A stretch of DNA of 64,000 nucleotides from Epiperipatus broadwayi (taxonomy: Eukaryota; Onychophora; Udeonychophora; Euonychophora; Peripatidae), in contig JAQFVV010006231.1 in assembly GCA_028023455.1 (NCBI GenBank), positions 7,580,036-7,644,035 on the forward strand, in the 5' to 3' direction. Both the position numbers and the translations under genes were made by a program. Under the pieces are notes generated by a model, which made no database searches, was not told the DNA's origin, and worked only from the letters and a program-made list of their open reading frames with translations. Positions 1 to 13,500 of this stretch are shown here, piece after piece (the first letter of the stretch is position 1; each line of letters starts with the position of its first letter).

Positions 1-2160
1 TGCATTTTAATAATAATAAATATATGCAAATGCTAAAAGTAAAGATTTTGACAATATATATATAAACTAATTCTGAATCTCAAGCTTAACTCTATAATAA
101 ATTTAGTATTTCATTCACGTTTTATTTTGTGTACAATGACTATTTTAGTAGTACTTTTTAATAAATTACAAACTGTATTGAAGTTCTTTATTATAATATT
201 CAAAGTATACTAATTATTGATCAATATTAACTATTTGTTTTGTTATTAGGGATGACATACATTGCAAACCCCTATATGGAAATACATTTTGAAGGGTTAT
301 AGAGAAAAAGGAAAAGTAATAATGTCTTTATTCTAAGAAGTATCCAAGTGATGGATTACCTTAGATAAGTCTTATTATATATCAATTTGTTAGAAATTTA
401 ATGAAGCATGCAACTAACCTACTAACAAAATTATAATTTTAAAATTTATGCATGATAACTTTGAATTTATGAAATAATATGAAAATACTTATTAGATATA
501 TTAACTTTTATTCTTTTTTTTTTACATTAAATACCAATGACTATGTTTTTCAGATTTACATTCACTGGTGTGTAATCTTTAAAACAATATATATTATATC
601 ATTTTTTATTAATAAAACTTAAAGTTATGATAAAATTTGTGGCTTAGCATAATTTTTTAAAATATTGAATATGGCTGCTTGCAAATGAAAAGGTTAAGTC
701 ACTCTAAACATAACTTACTGCTGGAAAGTAATAATTAAACTTTTCATATATTTAGAATTACTAATTATAAAATTTGAAGACAAGTCTGTGTTATAGCAAT
801 GTAATAAACAATTAAATGGTATTAATATAATTCTATAGCAAACTCACACATATGTATGTATTATTCCATTTATTAAATTTATTTTAATTAAATTTTTCTT
901 TCTTTCTGGTTTCAAAACTCTTAAATTGTTTTGTGACCATGATGAACTCAAGCATCTTTTCTAAGCATTCACTAGAGACAAATGCATGTGTTTAAGCAAG
1001 GAATGTGCCATTAAAAAAAATTTTTTTTTACTGACTAACTAGCTATTGCTATAAAATAGATATATACACATATATGCATAACTTAAGTATAATTTTATTA
1101 CTATATATATAGCTATGTTGATAAATAATATAAGAATATTACGTAAATAATTATGTAACTATATAAATTTAACTTTAAAAAAAAAAGTGATCAGAAATAA
1201 GTGTACCTATTCCAAATAATTTTTTTTTACTTTTATCACAGAGGCTTGTGGGGATTGATCATCATCATAAACAGTATGGTGAACATCCAACTTACACACA
1301 CTGTATCATTCCGTAATTGGCTTACCAATATGTAGGATAGATTCAATATATAGTTACAATATATTGTACCGATGTAGGTCGCTACATAATGTTTATAGTG
1401 ATTGTTAAGAGTAAAATTTATTGAAATTTAAAAAAAGATTTTTTTTTAAAAAAATCAATATTTTTAAGTAAAAAAAAATGAGGGAAGGTTTAGTGTTATT
1501 CTGAAAGAATAAACAATTAAGTGGAGGGGGGAGGAATTTGGTAAGAAGTAATAATTAAAAAGTGATTAACATTTTAAATTAATGTATAACAAAAAAAAAA
1601 AAGAATCAAGGGAGGAATTTTATTAAATCATCGAATCTAACATAAGATTTTCTCTTTTGTCTTATAATGTTGAAGTAATTGAGTGTGTGTGCTCTATAAA
1701 TAAAAGTAAAATTAAAAAGAGAATTTAAATCAAAAAAATAAAATAAATAAAATATTAAAAATGAAAGCTAATATAATTCAAATAAAAGAACTGATAGAAG
1801 GAAATCTAAGATAAATTCAAGAATTTAAAACTTAAAAATCAAAACAAAGGAAAGTATATAATTGCAATGGCTATTGCTAATTAACAAACAAAAGGAACGT
1901 GTACTACTGTTTAATTGAAATATAAGCCAATGGTAAGAATAACAAAGCATGGACTTTCAAAGAAAAGGAATAGAAACCCAATAGAATTAGAGCAGTATGT
2001 TCAATCGATCCTAAGATAAGACACTGGATGTATAAGGGAGAAATCTACATTGTTGAAATATCTCTACATCTTATTAGAATAGTAGTAGTATTATTTAATA
2101 GACGTCCTGTCAGTATTCATTTCTGCAATAAACTTGTATTGAAATAGTTGAAAGCAGTGG
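1..2160. other. AT-rich non-coding DNA
   Basis: No coding run, splice-flanked exon or terminal repeat is recognisable. The stretch holds homopolymer runs, AT microsatellites and an A-run meeting a T-run near 1014-1030. Given the exon at 4286-4460 on the minus strand, part of this may be intron or 3' flank of that gene; that is inference. Confidence 0.6.
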
Positions 2161-2402
2161 ATAAAATGTGTTGCTGAACTTATTGGATCGTGCGGCCGGC
2201 TTGAAACTTCACTGCAGTAACACCAGCAGTTTGCAAAAGTCATGTTGGAAAATCATCAGAGTGTCTCTGTCCAAATCCATGAATGGCTCAAATATGGCAA
2301 TAAAATCCTATGAGGAATTAACAACCGATTGGGAGCAAAAGAAGCAGCAGAATGCTACATTGTCCTGTTCATGTATGGAGAGTATTCGAGTCCTAGATAA
2401 AT
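2161..2402 (+). pseudogene. GC-richer segment with coding-like remnant, unrecognised
   Basis: This 240-bp patch is clearly richer in G+C than its surroundings. One plus-strand frame is open for 78 codons from 2168. A second plus frame, interrupted by only two stop codons, reads as an amphipathic helical protein (for example the stretch AELIGSCGRLETSLQ). Two competing frames with protein-like composition suggest either an old retro-copy or an exon fragment. No family is recognised and no splice sites were placed with confidence. Confidence 0.25.
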
Positions 2403-4285
2403 AGTTTCATTTTGTTATGTCTTCAAATCTTAACTTATACCCATTGCAAATCAAAATTCTAAGCACCTCATGAACTATAAATTAGAACTTAATCTCATAT
2501 AGAACTATTGATATCCATGGTATAATTATCTACATTCGCTTTCATAATAACACTTTAAATCAAGTATTTTATTCATTTATATGTGTGTATTCTATTATTG
2601 AATGTGTGTTTAGTTTCTGTTTATTTTTTAAAATGTACATATATATAATTTTGAAATCATATTAAATCATGTATTTTAAATAGAATGTATGTGCATGTTT
2701 ACATTATAAGACGAATGATGAGATTTAAAAGAAAGTTGGGCATATAGATATTTTAATTACCGCTAGTTAGGTTAGTTTAATTGAGCTAATGTCAAGAGTG
2801 AGGGAGGGAATTATGCAACAGATTTAAATAATGAATAAGGACTCAGTCAGATAAATATTCGTTACATATTGGTATTTAAAAGAGTAGGATTTATACTGTG
2901 GGTGGAGAGTTCAGAGTATTTAGATTCCAATGAACTAGCTAGGATAATCAGATACTAAATTTTGTAGCTGGTTGAGCAAGCATGTTAATTGCATCTTAAT
3001 TAACTGGTGCCTAAAGGTTTTCCTTAAAATAAATAAAGGATGATCAGTATTATAATTTAATAGAGAGTTTGTATTATTGATAGCTTGCTATTAATGATAT
3101 TATTATCTCTACCTGAAGAACCAGAAGCCTTCAAAAATAACGATAGGGATTAAAGAGAAAAAGGAAGAAGAAATAACTTTTATGTAAATAAAGACGGCAT
3201 GGTTCAATATATATATGCAAGCATATTTCAAATTTTTATAATGATGCTATTTACTCTTTATTTTTTCACAACTATCCACCAATAGATATAAAAAAAGACT
3301 AAATTGTATAAATTGTTGAATAAAAAATGAGCAGACTCATCTGAAATATTTTTTCAGATTATATCAAAATATTTCTGACAATGTATTATATTAAAGTGGA
3401 TTCTAAAGCATGAGTATAGTTTTAAAACTAAAATTATATCAGAAGTAGAACCATGTTATTACATAAAAAGTCAAATATTAAAATTAGAATCAAAAGCATT
3501 TTATATCCTTAAGATTCAATATAGCATCCACCATTTGCAATATTTTGTTGAAGCCAATCTTTAGTCTTCTTTAAGAATACATATGCAGCTGTTGTGATGA
3601 GATTGCAGTTGTGAATTTAATTTTGAGTTGACAAAAAAATTTAATCTTGATAAATAAGCTATTTTGACTTAAATTTTGCAAGCTTAAGCAAACAACTTTT
3701 TTTTCAACTGTTTTTGCATAGGGTTTCTCTGATTGCTAAACCTATCTTTAGGCACAGAATTTAAAATCTATATTTTTATAGTAGTATTGTATAAGCTTTT
3801 TTTTTTATTATTTGAGATTAATGTTATATTCTTTAAAATTTTTAATTTTCTCTTGTTACTTTCTTTGCATTAGTTTAAGTAATGTAAAAATATTTTTAAA
3901 GGCTTATTTCTTACTTACAATGACTTCTTTTGAAAATAATCCTATTGTAATTTGAAAACATCTGTATGAACTATTTTATGGAGAAATAATAATTTACAAA
4001 GCTGGGCTCAATATCCTTTTTAACAAAATTGCAAAACTTTTTGAAATGATCAATTTTTATCTAACTAATAAATTAATTTTCATACAAAAAAAGTGGGCAT
4101 TATTTATAAATTTATTAAAATGACTATTAGAGGAACTTGTGAATTATTATTATGATCTACACATTGGAATTAGTCTTCAAAAAATGACATTATATTCTCA
4201 TGTATATCTATTTAAATATTTATGTAGCATCTGATTAAAGTTATTAGTATTTTTATGTCCATGTGTGTGTGGATATATTACTCAC
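2403..4285. other. AT-rich non-coding DNA, possibly intron of the peptidase gene
   Basis: It lies directly 3' (minus sense) of the peptidase exon donor site, so at least the part next to 4285 should be intron. A short minus-strand open run near 3509-3610 ends in residues KTKDWLQQNIANGG and a stop; it looks like a protein C-terminus but was not assigned. I did not find the next peptidase exon here. Confidence 0.5.
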
Positions 4286-4460
4286 CAGTAACTGCAAATA
4301 TATATGAGTTGCCTAGTTCACCTTGGTTTACAACTGAATCCACAACTCCTTTCTCTCGCCAATCCCAAGATGCAGGAGGATCATTTTTAATTTTGGTAAT
4401 GTGCTCATCCAAGATAAAATTAAAACTTGGTACCTTGAAATAATTTTTACTATCACAATT
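4286..4460 (-). CDS. internal exon of a papain-family (C1A) cysteine-peptidase homologue with Cys-to-Ser at the active site
   Basis: Seen: the minus strand has a strong acceptor (pyrimidine tract TTGTTCTTTTTCTTTTAG ending at 4461), a 175-bp open exon, then a donor G|GTGAGT at 4286. The frame is phase 0 in and phase 1 out, 58 codons. Residues 28-40 read PPASWDWREKGVV, the classic start of the mature papain/cathepsin domain, and residues 45-58 read NQGELGNSYIFAVT, the active-site helix. Known: the family consensus is NQGxCGSCWAF, with oxyanion Gln and nucleophilic Cys. Here Gln46 is kept, the catalytic Cys position is Ser52, the preceding Cys is Leu and the Trp is Tyr. The first 27 residues would be the end of the propeptide. 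Remaining propeptide exons should lie at higher coordinates and His/Asn exons at lower ones; none was found. It may be a silicatein-like Ser variant, a catalytically dead homologue or a decaying paralogue. The family call is strong; activity is unlikely to be normal. Confidence 0.82.
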
Positions 4461-5846
4461 CTAAAAGAAAAAGAACAATTACTTAGCTTTTTATAATAAT
4501 AAGATTATAACAATTGCTTCTAATGAATTATACCAGATGCAATCTACATTTTGATTCAAATAAAATTAAAAGAATATTGGATATCGATAGACTCAGGTAT
4601 CTATATTCAAGTTTATATTTATTGATTCTTTACTCATTGCTGACATCATGAAACAATATTGGGATAAATAATTGATACATTTAATGTTTTTCGTATTTAG
4701 AAGTGTTTTTTTTATAATGGTACGTAATACTAACTTACAAATTCTATGTGTAATTTAAAATCTAATTATTTATAATTGCTTTTAGTATTATTTGTCTTTT
4801 CACTTTCTTACTTTGTTTTTTAAAAAAAAGAAGTGGGAGAAGAAAAAAAATACAATCAATTGTAAGTTTTCTTTTGAAAATTAATTTTTCCCAATAGTAT
4901 CTATTTACAAATTAATTTATAAATTAAATGTATAATTTCAAAGAATCTCTTACTATCTGTAATTGACAGGTTTCATTGGACTTTATTTTCATTTATCTTT
5001 TTAAATTTCTTAGTTGGTTTTGAAAAAAATATATGGTCAATTGTAAGTATCATCAACTTTTATGAAAACAATACTAAAGAATAAATTACTTGTTATTTTT
5101 CATATAAGAAATTACTTGTTGTTTTTTTACTCAATACAAATTACAATAAAATAGATAAAATAACCCAAATAAAAATGAACTCACTTTGAAACAACAAAAT
5201 CAAAAGAAAGTTAAACAATATGTTCTAAATTCCCTTCCCCTTAGCATTTTTTTTTTTTTTTTGCATTATAGCTGCTAATTCACATTTGGCATAACATTCT
5301 TAAGAAAATTGTTGTGCCACAAAAAATGTGAAGGCCAGTTTCTTCATTGGCAACTAATTACTTTACCATAGAAATCTTCTAAAAACATAATTATTTTAAA
5401 TAATGCTATAAAACTCAGCAAGTCGATAACTTTTTGGGATGATGAGGTCTAAATGAAGAAAACAATATTTATTTTTACAAAAGTAAAATATTTATAGTGT
5501 AGTACTATATACAGAACAATACAAGTTTTATTTTCATATTTCTTTATCAAAAACAAAACTTCTAATGATGTACATGAAGAATATACATTTTATTTTTAAA
5601 TTAATTTCTTTAAAAAAGTATTTACTATAAGGTGTGAAAATATTCTCTGTTCATTTTTTAACTATTTATTTTATGTATGTAAAGTATGCTAAATCTTCAA
5701 TATATTCCCGTATTGTTTCATGATGCTGACACAAAGTTGTAAAAAATCAATTAAATGTAAAATAGATTGTAGATATATTATTATTCAAGATTGCTGTAAA
5801 ACAGATATCAAAAGTTAATCACACAATTTTCATAAAAGTGTCTGTC
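4461..5846. other. AT-rich DNA, probably intron upstream of the peptidase exon
   Basis: Begins with the intron acceptor of the peptidase exon. Contains homopolymers, including a long T run near 5250-5263, and a weak internal similarity (both 4838-4866 and 5024-5047 end in TCAATTGTAAGT). No exon could be supported. Confidence 0.45.
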
Positions 5847-5879
5847 ATCATTGTCAACCATTATCCATCCATTGCAGGA

Positions 5880-6493
5880 TGAAGATCTCTCCAAGTTTAA
5901 TCCATTTCTGATCTCTAGCTTCTCTTCTCCACCCTATCCCTGTGCACTTTCTTATTTCAACCATTCATCTCACATGTGGTCTCTTTCTGTATCTTTTACA
6001 ATGTCTTGGAATCCCGTTTAAGATTTCAATTATCCATCTTTTACCATTTCTTATAGCAATATTTCCAGCCCAACTTCGCTTCAGTTTTTTAATTCTTTCA
6101 ATGAGGTTAGTAACACCTGTTTGTTCTCCTTAATATGTTGCATTTTCAATTTCTTCTTATTACTCCTAAAATGCATCTCTCCATACTTCTTTGGATGGTG
6201 TGAAGTCTCGGTATTGCTCTTCTATTAAGTGTCCAAATCTTAGATCCATAAGTAAGAACTGGTAAAACATATTTATTAAAAACCTTCCTTTTCAAACACA
6301 TAGGCATATTGCCTTTTAGTATTAAGTTATTTCTACCAAAAGCACTCCAACCAAGTTTAATTCTATGATTAATTTCATCCATTATGTTTCCATCTGTAGT
6401 AATAATCTGACCAAGGTATTTGTAGTTGTTAACTTCTTCTAACTCATCATAATCAATCTTTATTTTCATCTTTTGAGAAAATCCATTGAACAT
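5880..6493 (-). pseudogene. LINE copy A: thumb and C-terminal tail
   Basis: Open for 115 codons at 6146-6493. It includes YKYLGQIITTDGN and a VLPVLTYGSKIWTLNRR segment, both typical of the C-terminal part of endonuclease-reverse transcriptase LINE proteins. The remaining tail (5880-6145) continues in other frames and ends with the family's last residues just before the 3' end. The same tail can be read in copies B and C and at the right edge of the window. Confidence 0.85.
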
Positions 6494-6539
6494 TACTTTA
6501 GTCTTTTTAACATTTACCTTTAGTCCTACTTTCTTACTT

Positions 6540-7028
6540 TCATTGTTGCAACATTTCCTGAAGCTCTAAAGCATTATTTGCAAAACCAACTACATCATCT
6601 GCAAAATCTAAATGACTTAAATAATCTCCATTTACTTTTACTCCTTTAGCTTCCCATTTTAATCCACAAAATACTTCTTGCAGCACTGCTGTAAAAAGTT
6701 TTGGAGATATGGAGTCACCCTGTCTTACACCCTTCTCAATGTTGATTTTCCTAGTATCATTATGTAATCTAATTGTTGCTGTTGCATTTTTATAAATATT
6801 CTTTAGAATATGACAATATCCTGGATCTATACCTTGATGATCCAATGCTTTAATCACTGAAGAAATGTTTATAGAATCAAATGCCTTTTCATAATCTACA
6901 AATCCTAAGCATAATGGCAACTCATATTCATTTGTCCTTTCTATAACTTCTCTCAATACCTGGATATGATCTACTGTACTAAAACCACTTTTAAATCCAG
7001 CTTGTTCTCTTGGTTGGTGGAAATCCAA
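6540..7028 (-). pseudogene. LINE copy A: reverse transcriptase palm domain
   Basis: A 162-codon open segment. The palm motif A region VDYEKAFDS lies at about residues 44-52 with its catalytic Asp. RQGDSISP follows in the middle, and the catalytic FADD box is at residues 142-145. These are the diagnostic motifs of a LINE RNA-dependent DNA polymerase that would copy its own RNA at the nicked target. The segment is intact internally but isolated by frameshifts on both sides, so the full polyprotein is not expressible from this copy. Confidence 0.92.
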
Positions 7029-7182
7029 TGTTCTCTGTAGACGAGTTGTAATTATCTTGGTAAAAAAATTGTATAAAACTGATAAAAGGCTGATAGGTCT
7101 GTAATTTCTAATATCTTCTTTATCACCTTTTTTAAATATTAATATTAATACTGCATTCTTCCAATCATCTGGTACATCTTTA

Positions 7183-7752
7183 TCATTTAGACATTTGGTA
7201 TATAACTTTGCTAAAAAATTTTTTTATTTCTTCATCTGCTTCTTTTAATATATCAATTATAATTCCATCATTACCTGGAGCCTTTCCTTTCTTCATAAAT
7301 TTAATTGCATGTCTCACTTCTTCATTTAAAATTCTGGGCAATTCAGAAGATATAATAGATGTAGGAGGTACTTGTTCTTTATTATTATATAATTCTTGAT
7401 AGAACTCTTCTACCCATTTCATGATGTCATCTCTCTTTTTAATAATAGTTCCATCTTTTTTTTTTATTGCAGATATAAGTTTCCTACCAATACCAAAATG
7501 TTATTTTTTACACTCTTGACACTTATACTTTCTTATATCATTATCAACTCTTTTTCACACCATTTTACAAAATTCAAGATATTCAATCCTTTTTAATGCA
7601 TCATTTTTGTATATCTTCATATTCCTTCTTTTCTTCATAAATTCTCTAGTCTCAGTAGAAATTTTATTGGTCAATTGCTGCTTTTTTCTACCAGCTATCT
7701 TTGTTGCAGTTTTTAAAAGTGTATCAGTTATTTTCCTATTAATTTCATTCAA
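7183..7752 (-). pseudogene. LINE copy A: linker and reverse transcriptase fingers
   Basis: Two minus-strand open segments. Segment 7555-7752 (65 codons) is Lys/Thr-rich, the linker between endonuclease and polymerase; its sequence continues after a stop and a frameshift. Segment 7183-7422 (79 codons) holds the fingers motif GKAPGNDGI at about residues 46-54, conserved in LINE reverse transcriptases. The frame is then lost and resumes with a PISLLS-type motif near 7085-7100 before the palm domain. Confidence 0.85.
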
Positions 7753-8428
7753 ATCTGAATCATGTTCAAAATCTACTAATACTTGAAACCAATTTGCAAG
7801 TTCTAATTTAAATTCATTAGAATGTTTCTGAAGATTAGGAATATCAACTGTAAATATTGTTTTTCTTAATAATTTTTGTCTCTCTAGTTTTGCATTAGCA
7901 TGTATCTTACACCTTACTAGTCGATGATGACTTCCTGTGTTGAATTTATTAAGAACATTATAATCTTGAAATATGTATCCAATTCGATTGTACCTTTATT
8001 TGGATGCTTCCATGCACATTTCCTTTTAACATTTTTCTCAAAAAAAGAATTCATTATATAAAATTTTTATTTTTCTGCAAACTCCACAAGTTTATGTCCT
8101 CTCTCATTTCTATTATCACAACCAAATTTACCTACAGCACTTTCATTTGTTTATAAATTCTAGCATTAAGTCTCCCAAAACAATTTTAACATGTTTAGTC
8201 TGATCAAAAGCCTTTTGTACTTCCATATAAAAATCGTTTACTATTTCATCACTAGGAGAACTTGTTGGGGCATAAACCTGAATTATCTGCATTTCGTGTC
8301 TGCTAATCTGTTGAATAGCTCATCTTGCCAGTCTGTCTGATACACCATCAATCTCCACAATACTGTTCTTCCACTTTTTATTTATAATGAATCCTACTCC
8401 ACTTGTGCTTCCAATATTTCTACCTTAG
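7753..8428 (-). pseudogene. LINE copy A: APE-type endonuclease remnant
   Basis: Minus-strand frames include QVYAPTSS near 8258-8284, a hallmark of apurinic-like LINE endonucleases. Near 8163-8176 is the GDFNAR site, where loss of one base shifts the frame. Upstream residues of the domain (the N-terminal catalytic part) are absent. Downstream residues near 7800-7930 (His-rich, then Lys/Arg-rich) lead into the linker. The endonuclease would nick target DNA to prime reverse transcription; this copy cannot do so. Confidence 0.8.
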
Positions 8429-8430
8429 TA

Positions 8431-11400
8431 GTAAAGTACATGTATATGTATAAATATTTACAAACAATAAAGTTAAAGAATAAAATTTAAATGGGACATG
8501 TATTTTAAATATCACAAAAATCAAATATATATATATTATTTTCATCAAAACACTCATTCTATTGCAAATGATTAAACCACTTTCTATGAAATATTAAGGA
8601 ATGAATTATATTTTTTCGAATTTAATCTTGGCATTTAGCAAAAACACATAGCACCTGATGAGCTAATTCTGAAATAATTTACATTGACTTATGAATAAGA
8701 CAATTTATATTTTTTAAAAAGTTTATTTATAAACATAATATACATTTTTTTAATTTTATGATAGATATAGATTAAATCAAGCAGATTTTGCATTTCTTTT
8801 GTAATCATAACTTTGCAGTTCACAAAATAGCATCCATTTAAAATCATTTATCACATCCTCACTTGATTGTTTGAGCATCGAATTAAAGAATGCACTTCAA
8901 TTCAGAACGTTTTTACTTTTGATAGAAAAATATTATTATAGTATTTTCACATTTATTTTCTTTTTTAACTTTGACAGATTTTGAGTGAGAATTCTGCTTT
9001 AAATTTCAATAGATAATGTTTTGATTTTGTTATATTATTAATGTGCCAGTATTTGTTTGACAAAATTGTGTTACGCTATTCATGTTTTTAATGGTCAAGA
9101 TTAATAAGATTTTCTTCTTTGGTCAATCCAAGGAAAGATTAAAAAGATCAAATACAAAAAAAAAAGAGATTAGAAATTTCAGAAGATAACAACAACAACA
9201 AAAAAACATCTTGAGAGAATTATTAAACTACATAGTACAGTATGTATATATTCAAAACAACACAAACCACAACCATAGTATTTAATAAATAAATTATGGT
9301 AAGCTTCACGTTTTTTTTTTAAAAAAAAAACATTACATAATAAAAAGTAGACACACTTCTAATTACTACCATGCAGTCACTATAACTATTTTTATTTATT
9401 ATAAAAAAAAAAAGTAGGTAATGGTTACATAATAATAATTAAAAACTTTCCTGCAATTTATATATTATTTAATATTTTTTAAAATAAATCAAGCAGTAAT
9501 ATTTGATCAGAATTGGATGGTAATTTGCCTTTCTGGTGTCTCTCTTCTCAATATTCACAGTAGTATCATAAACTTTTACTCACACTCTAAAAACAGCAAT
9601 AAAATAATTAGCAGTTCTGATTGTGATCTCATTACTTCAATGAGACTAATATAGATAATATGACATTATTGTGTGAAAGATGACTTTGAAAAAGCAAAAA
9701 ATGGAAGGCAATAAAATTTTTAAAAATGGAATTAAATCAAACAATCGGGTAGTTTTTATAATTCATTAATTGCTCATTTTGACAATTATTTAAGATTTTG
9801 TTTCCAAGTGTTAAAATATACAACTCTCTCTACATATAAGATTTGTAATTAAATTTAAATAGTTATCTTGAAATGATGATTAAAGGACCACTTCAATTTA
9901 TTCAGTAATGAAAATTAAATGCCTAGTATAAAATAAAATAGTTTAGATTAATTTACTTGGACTTAGACCTTTTGATCTTTGCCTGGATTCACAACAAACT
10001 GCTGATGCTAAGATACATGAGAAGAAAAAAAGAGATTATTTTGGATAAGACAGAAGTAATATTATTGGCAAATATTTTTAAGCCGATCTCAATGTCTCTT
10101 CTGTCTTAAAATAGTATAATAACAACTAACCAATCAATTATTTTCACATAAGCTAATAATAAATACATTTGCTAATATTTAATCCAGAATTTTTGTCCAA
10201 AAAATAATAAAAAACAATCTTTAGGTTCTCCAGAGCTAAATTTTGAAAGGTTGTGGCAATATTCATGCTTAGTTCCAGATAGGTAATAATGCATTATATG
10301 AATATAATATTTGGTATTTTAGTTCAGTAATTCCTTAGTTTAAAGTATTAAAATATTAACAATAAAAATAGCTTGCAATTATTAATGAATCAAAATAAAT
10401 TATGTGATGGAATTAAAAAAATCTATGTAAAGGAATATATTACACAGTATATTGCACTACCTTACATTGGAAAAGATCTTTTTTCCTGCTCTGAGAGTTA
10501 GTAAAATGAATACATGTGTCAGAGTCTTTATTATTACATTATTACTGCTATCATAGGCATTTAGCACTATGGAGGGTATTTTATCATCAGAAATGGAGGA
10601 CTACATTTACTTAGTTTCTTTGCTTATTATCAATGAAGCTTTGGTATTTAGAAAATGTTCCTCAAAGATTTTATTACAGTGTAATATTAAAAGAAGAAAA
10701 TACTTATAAATTTTTCTAACACCACAATATATTGAAAGAGATAATAAATATGCAATTGTGCTCTCTTTGTGAAGCTCTCATGCAAGAAAAAAAAAGAAAT
10801 AAAACAAAAAGGGAAAGAAATTCAGCCTGTTTTACATTGTCAATTTTTATCCTTTTCAGATTGGCAAAATATAATTGGGAGGGAGGGGGGATCAATACCT
10901 CTTCTATTTACAACTTAATCATTTATGTTGGAACTGTTTAAAAAATACTCCAAATCAAGACATGATTATTTCGTTTTTAAATGATTTTACAAGATATATT
11001 TTTTATTGAATGTTTTCTTTTCTATGCATATATATATACTGTATAAGCAATTTTATTTTTGTTAATATTTGATTGTATAAAATTCTATTCTTTATTTTAA
11101 TTATAACACACCCGATGGTAGAGCTGAATATACAGTAGAGCATACCATAAAGTGAAACCATCTTAATTTTATATAAGAAATTATAAATTTTGCTTGTTTA
11201 TTAGACAATAAGAAAACAAAAGAAAAAAATTTAAATATAAAAATGTGAAATATTTCAAAATGGACTCGGTGTATATTATCTAAATTAAATGTACTAACAC
11301 CTTTTAATATTCTGTACTTCAATTTTTTTATTGATATAGAGAATATATATCATTATGTATTTTTAAAACATATATCCTATTATTCATTGAATTGATTTAT

Positions 11401-12819
11401 CCAGAATCAGGAAAAAGAAATTATATGAGCATATTTTTCTTAAGATTTTAAATACATGTACTTTTTTTTTCTGATGTGATTTGTTAATATTTCCAATTCT
11501 TAATTGGATAATTAATTACCTATTACTTGTATAAAACTATAATTACAATTGTTATACATAAAAATATACAAAGAATATACTTTATGTAGAAAATGTGCTG
11601 TGTTAAAAATACACCATTTGTATTATCATTATTTTATTAAATTTGTGTTTAAAATGTGCACATATTGCGAAAAAAACTATTCCAAAACATATTTCCTTGT
11701 TGATGTAAAGGAAAACTAATAATGACTGCCAAAATATAAAGGTAAAATAAGTCTATTAATTGAATAGTTTGCATATTTGGGTAATCATGAATATAATAGA
11801 AAATATTATAAGTGAGCAGATCTGGCTGACTTGCAAGTGCTTCATAGATTTAGGCAATCATACATAATAAATAAAATTGTGAACCAAGTGGTTTTCTCCA
11901 CTTATGCACTAAATATTTGAGGACTCTAAAATATACTTCATAAATGTTGTATTTAGGCAATTAAAATATGTAACTAATAAACAAACAAATAAATATGATT
12001 AATTCATAAATGGCACTATGGCAGCTTAAATTTATATTTACAATGGACTCATGGATTTATAAGGTGCCAATGGTTTAGGTAATCATCTTACTTGGCAAAG
12101 AAAATAAATTCAGTAAATGATGACTCACTTTATGATAAAGTATAGAATGGGATGTACAATAAATTATCTTCATTATAAAATAAATTGTGTTATAAAATAC
12201 TTTTTTAATGATTGATGTAATATGAAAATCAATGTATTTAAGTTAATATAAATTTATTGAAATAAACATTAAATCATTGATGTGGCTAAACTAATGATAA
12301 TTCTAATTTGCTAACTGCAATATAATACATAATTTTATAATGTATGCCCTCCCCCCCCCCCTTTTAAGATTGGAATTAATAGATACAATATATGTTTTAA
12401 ATTATTAAAGCATATAGTCATACAAGGGTTAAAGATGGACTCTTTCTCACAATATAAGGAAACAAAGTAATAAAAGTTTTTAATACTGTTATTTTTTTAA
12501 AGAAAAATTTATATTTCTCATATTTTAAAATTATCAAATGATAAGTACAACTATATTAATGAAAATTATTAATAATAAAAAGACTAATAAATGTTTTATC
12601 ATTATGCTTTTTAACTATTTCTTTTTTTTTTTAAAAAAAGATGAAACTTATCTGACTGGTAGTTTAAAAGATTTTTATTAGCATCTATTATCACAGTTTT
12701 GCATATATATGACTTAGCTGATATTCCATTATTCCACAATGTTTCCTTTGGTACCTATTTTGCTAGCAAAAACACAAATATAGGGATCCATAAGAAATTT
12801 GAATCATTAGATATTCAAT
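8431..12819. other. AT-rich non-coding DNA with poly-C tract
   Basis: No supported gene. Seen: T-run/A-run junctions near 9310-9330, a perfect poly-C tract at 12347-12361 interrupted once, AT microsatellites, and a short coding-like minus run near 8790-8890 that I could not assign. Open frames of 60-75 codons here have composition expected of chance in AT-rich DNA. Confidence 0.5.
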
Positions 12820-12824
12820 TATTA

Positions 12825-13500
12825 TAGCCAACAGCAAAAAGAACATTTTCAATCCACTATTTTAGCAATGGATAATTATGCACTCGTAATCATAGATGAA
12901 AACTGGCAAAATATTGTCACCAGAGTGCTCAAAAATACTTATCTAAAATACAACTTACAAGAATTTCAAAAAATGATGAACCTGTTTGGAAAAGTAATTG
13001 CCCTACTGCCTATATATCTAAAAGGCACACCAATACCTATATGAAGTAATCATTTTGAAATCAAAATAAAACTTCATAAAAACAGTTGCAGCCACAATCC
13101 CAACCCAAATTACTGATCAAGAAGCAACTCTATCTCTTCACATAAGAGATCTAAAGCCACAGTGTTTTGACTGTGTACAGCAAGGCCACCTGGCAACTCA
13201 GTGTGATAACATAAAAGATAATCACTGTGAATAAGCCAAACTCCTCTCCCCAAAACAATCTACTGATGATAAAAATAAAATTTTTAATAATACTACATCC
13301 ATTGGCAACACAATAATAGAAACTGGCAAAAAACAGATTCAAACACCCACAAATAAAAATGATAACCAAACAAAATTGCCTATCTCAAAGATCAACCAAA
13401 ACAATAACCCAAAAATTAACATAGATATCCTAGATTCAAATGAAAATAACTCAAGAAATCACATTACAGGATCAGCATCTCATTAATACAAAAGTTATAC
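12825..13500 (+). pseudogene. LINE ORF1-like protein with CCHC zinc knuckle
   Basis: A plus-strand reading with few stops. The zinc knuckle is at 13163-13204: CFDCVQQGHLATQC, spacing C-x2-C-x4-H-x4-C, the classic nucleic-acid-binding knuckle of Gag and LINE ORF1 proteins. Before it is an acidic/hydrophobic region; after it is a long Asn/Lys/Thr-rich tail, ending in a stop near 13485. One frame change occurs before about 13070. In life this protein would coat the element RNA. Confidence 0.75.

Larger units (their letters stand above)
5847..8430 (-). mobile_element. 5'-truncated non-LTR retrotransposon (LINE, RTE-like endonuclease-reverse transcriptase type), copy A
   Basis: The longest copy of a LINE family present at least four times here. 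Minus-strand order is endonuclease C-terminal part, linker, reverse transcriptase, then the long C-terminal tail typical of 'endonuclease-reverse transcriptase' proteins, ending at about 5847 in a GTTGACAATGATGA-type 3' end. The frame is broken by several frameshifts and stops, and the N-terminal half of the endonuclease is missing, as expected for incomplete reverse transcription. The clade is judged only from motif style and is uncertain. No clear target-site duplication was seen. Confidence 0.88.

Noticed and set aside
3105-3150. Minus-strand VIFEGFWFF resembling the residues after a papain active-site helix
   Set aside because: There is no AG acceptor in the right place and the order of residues is shifted; likely coincidence.
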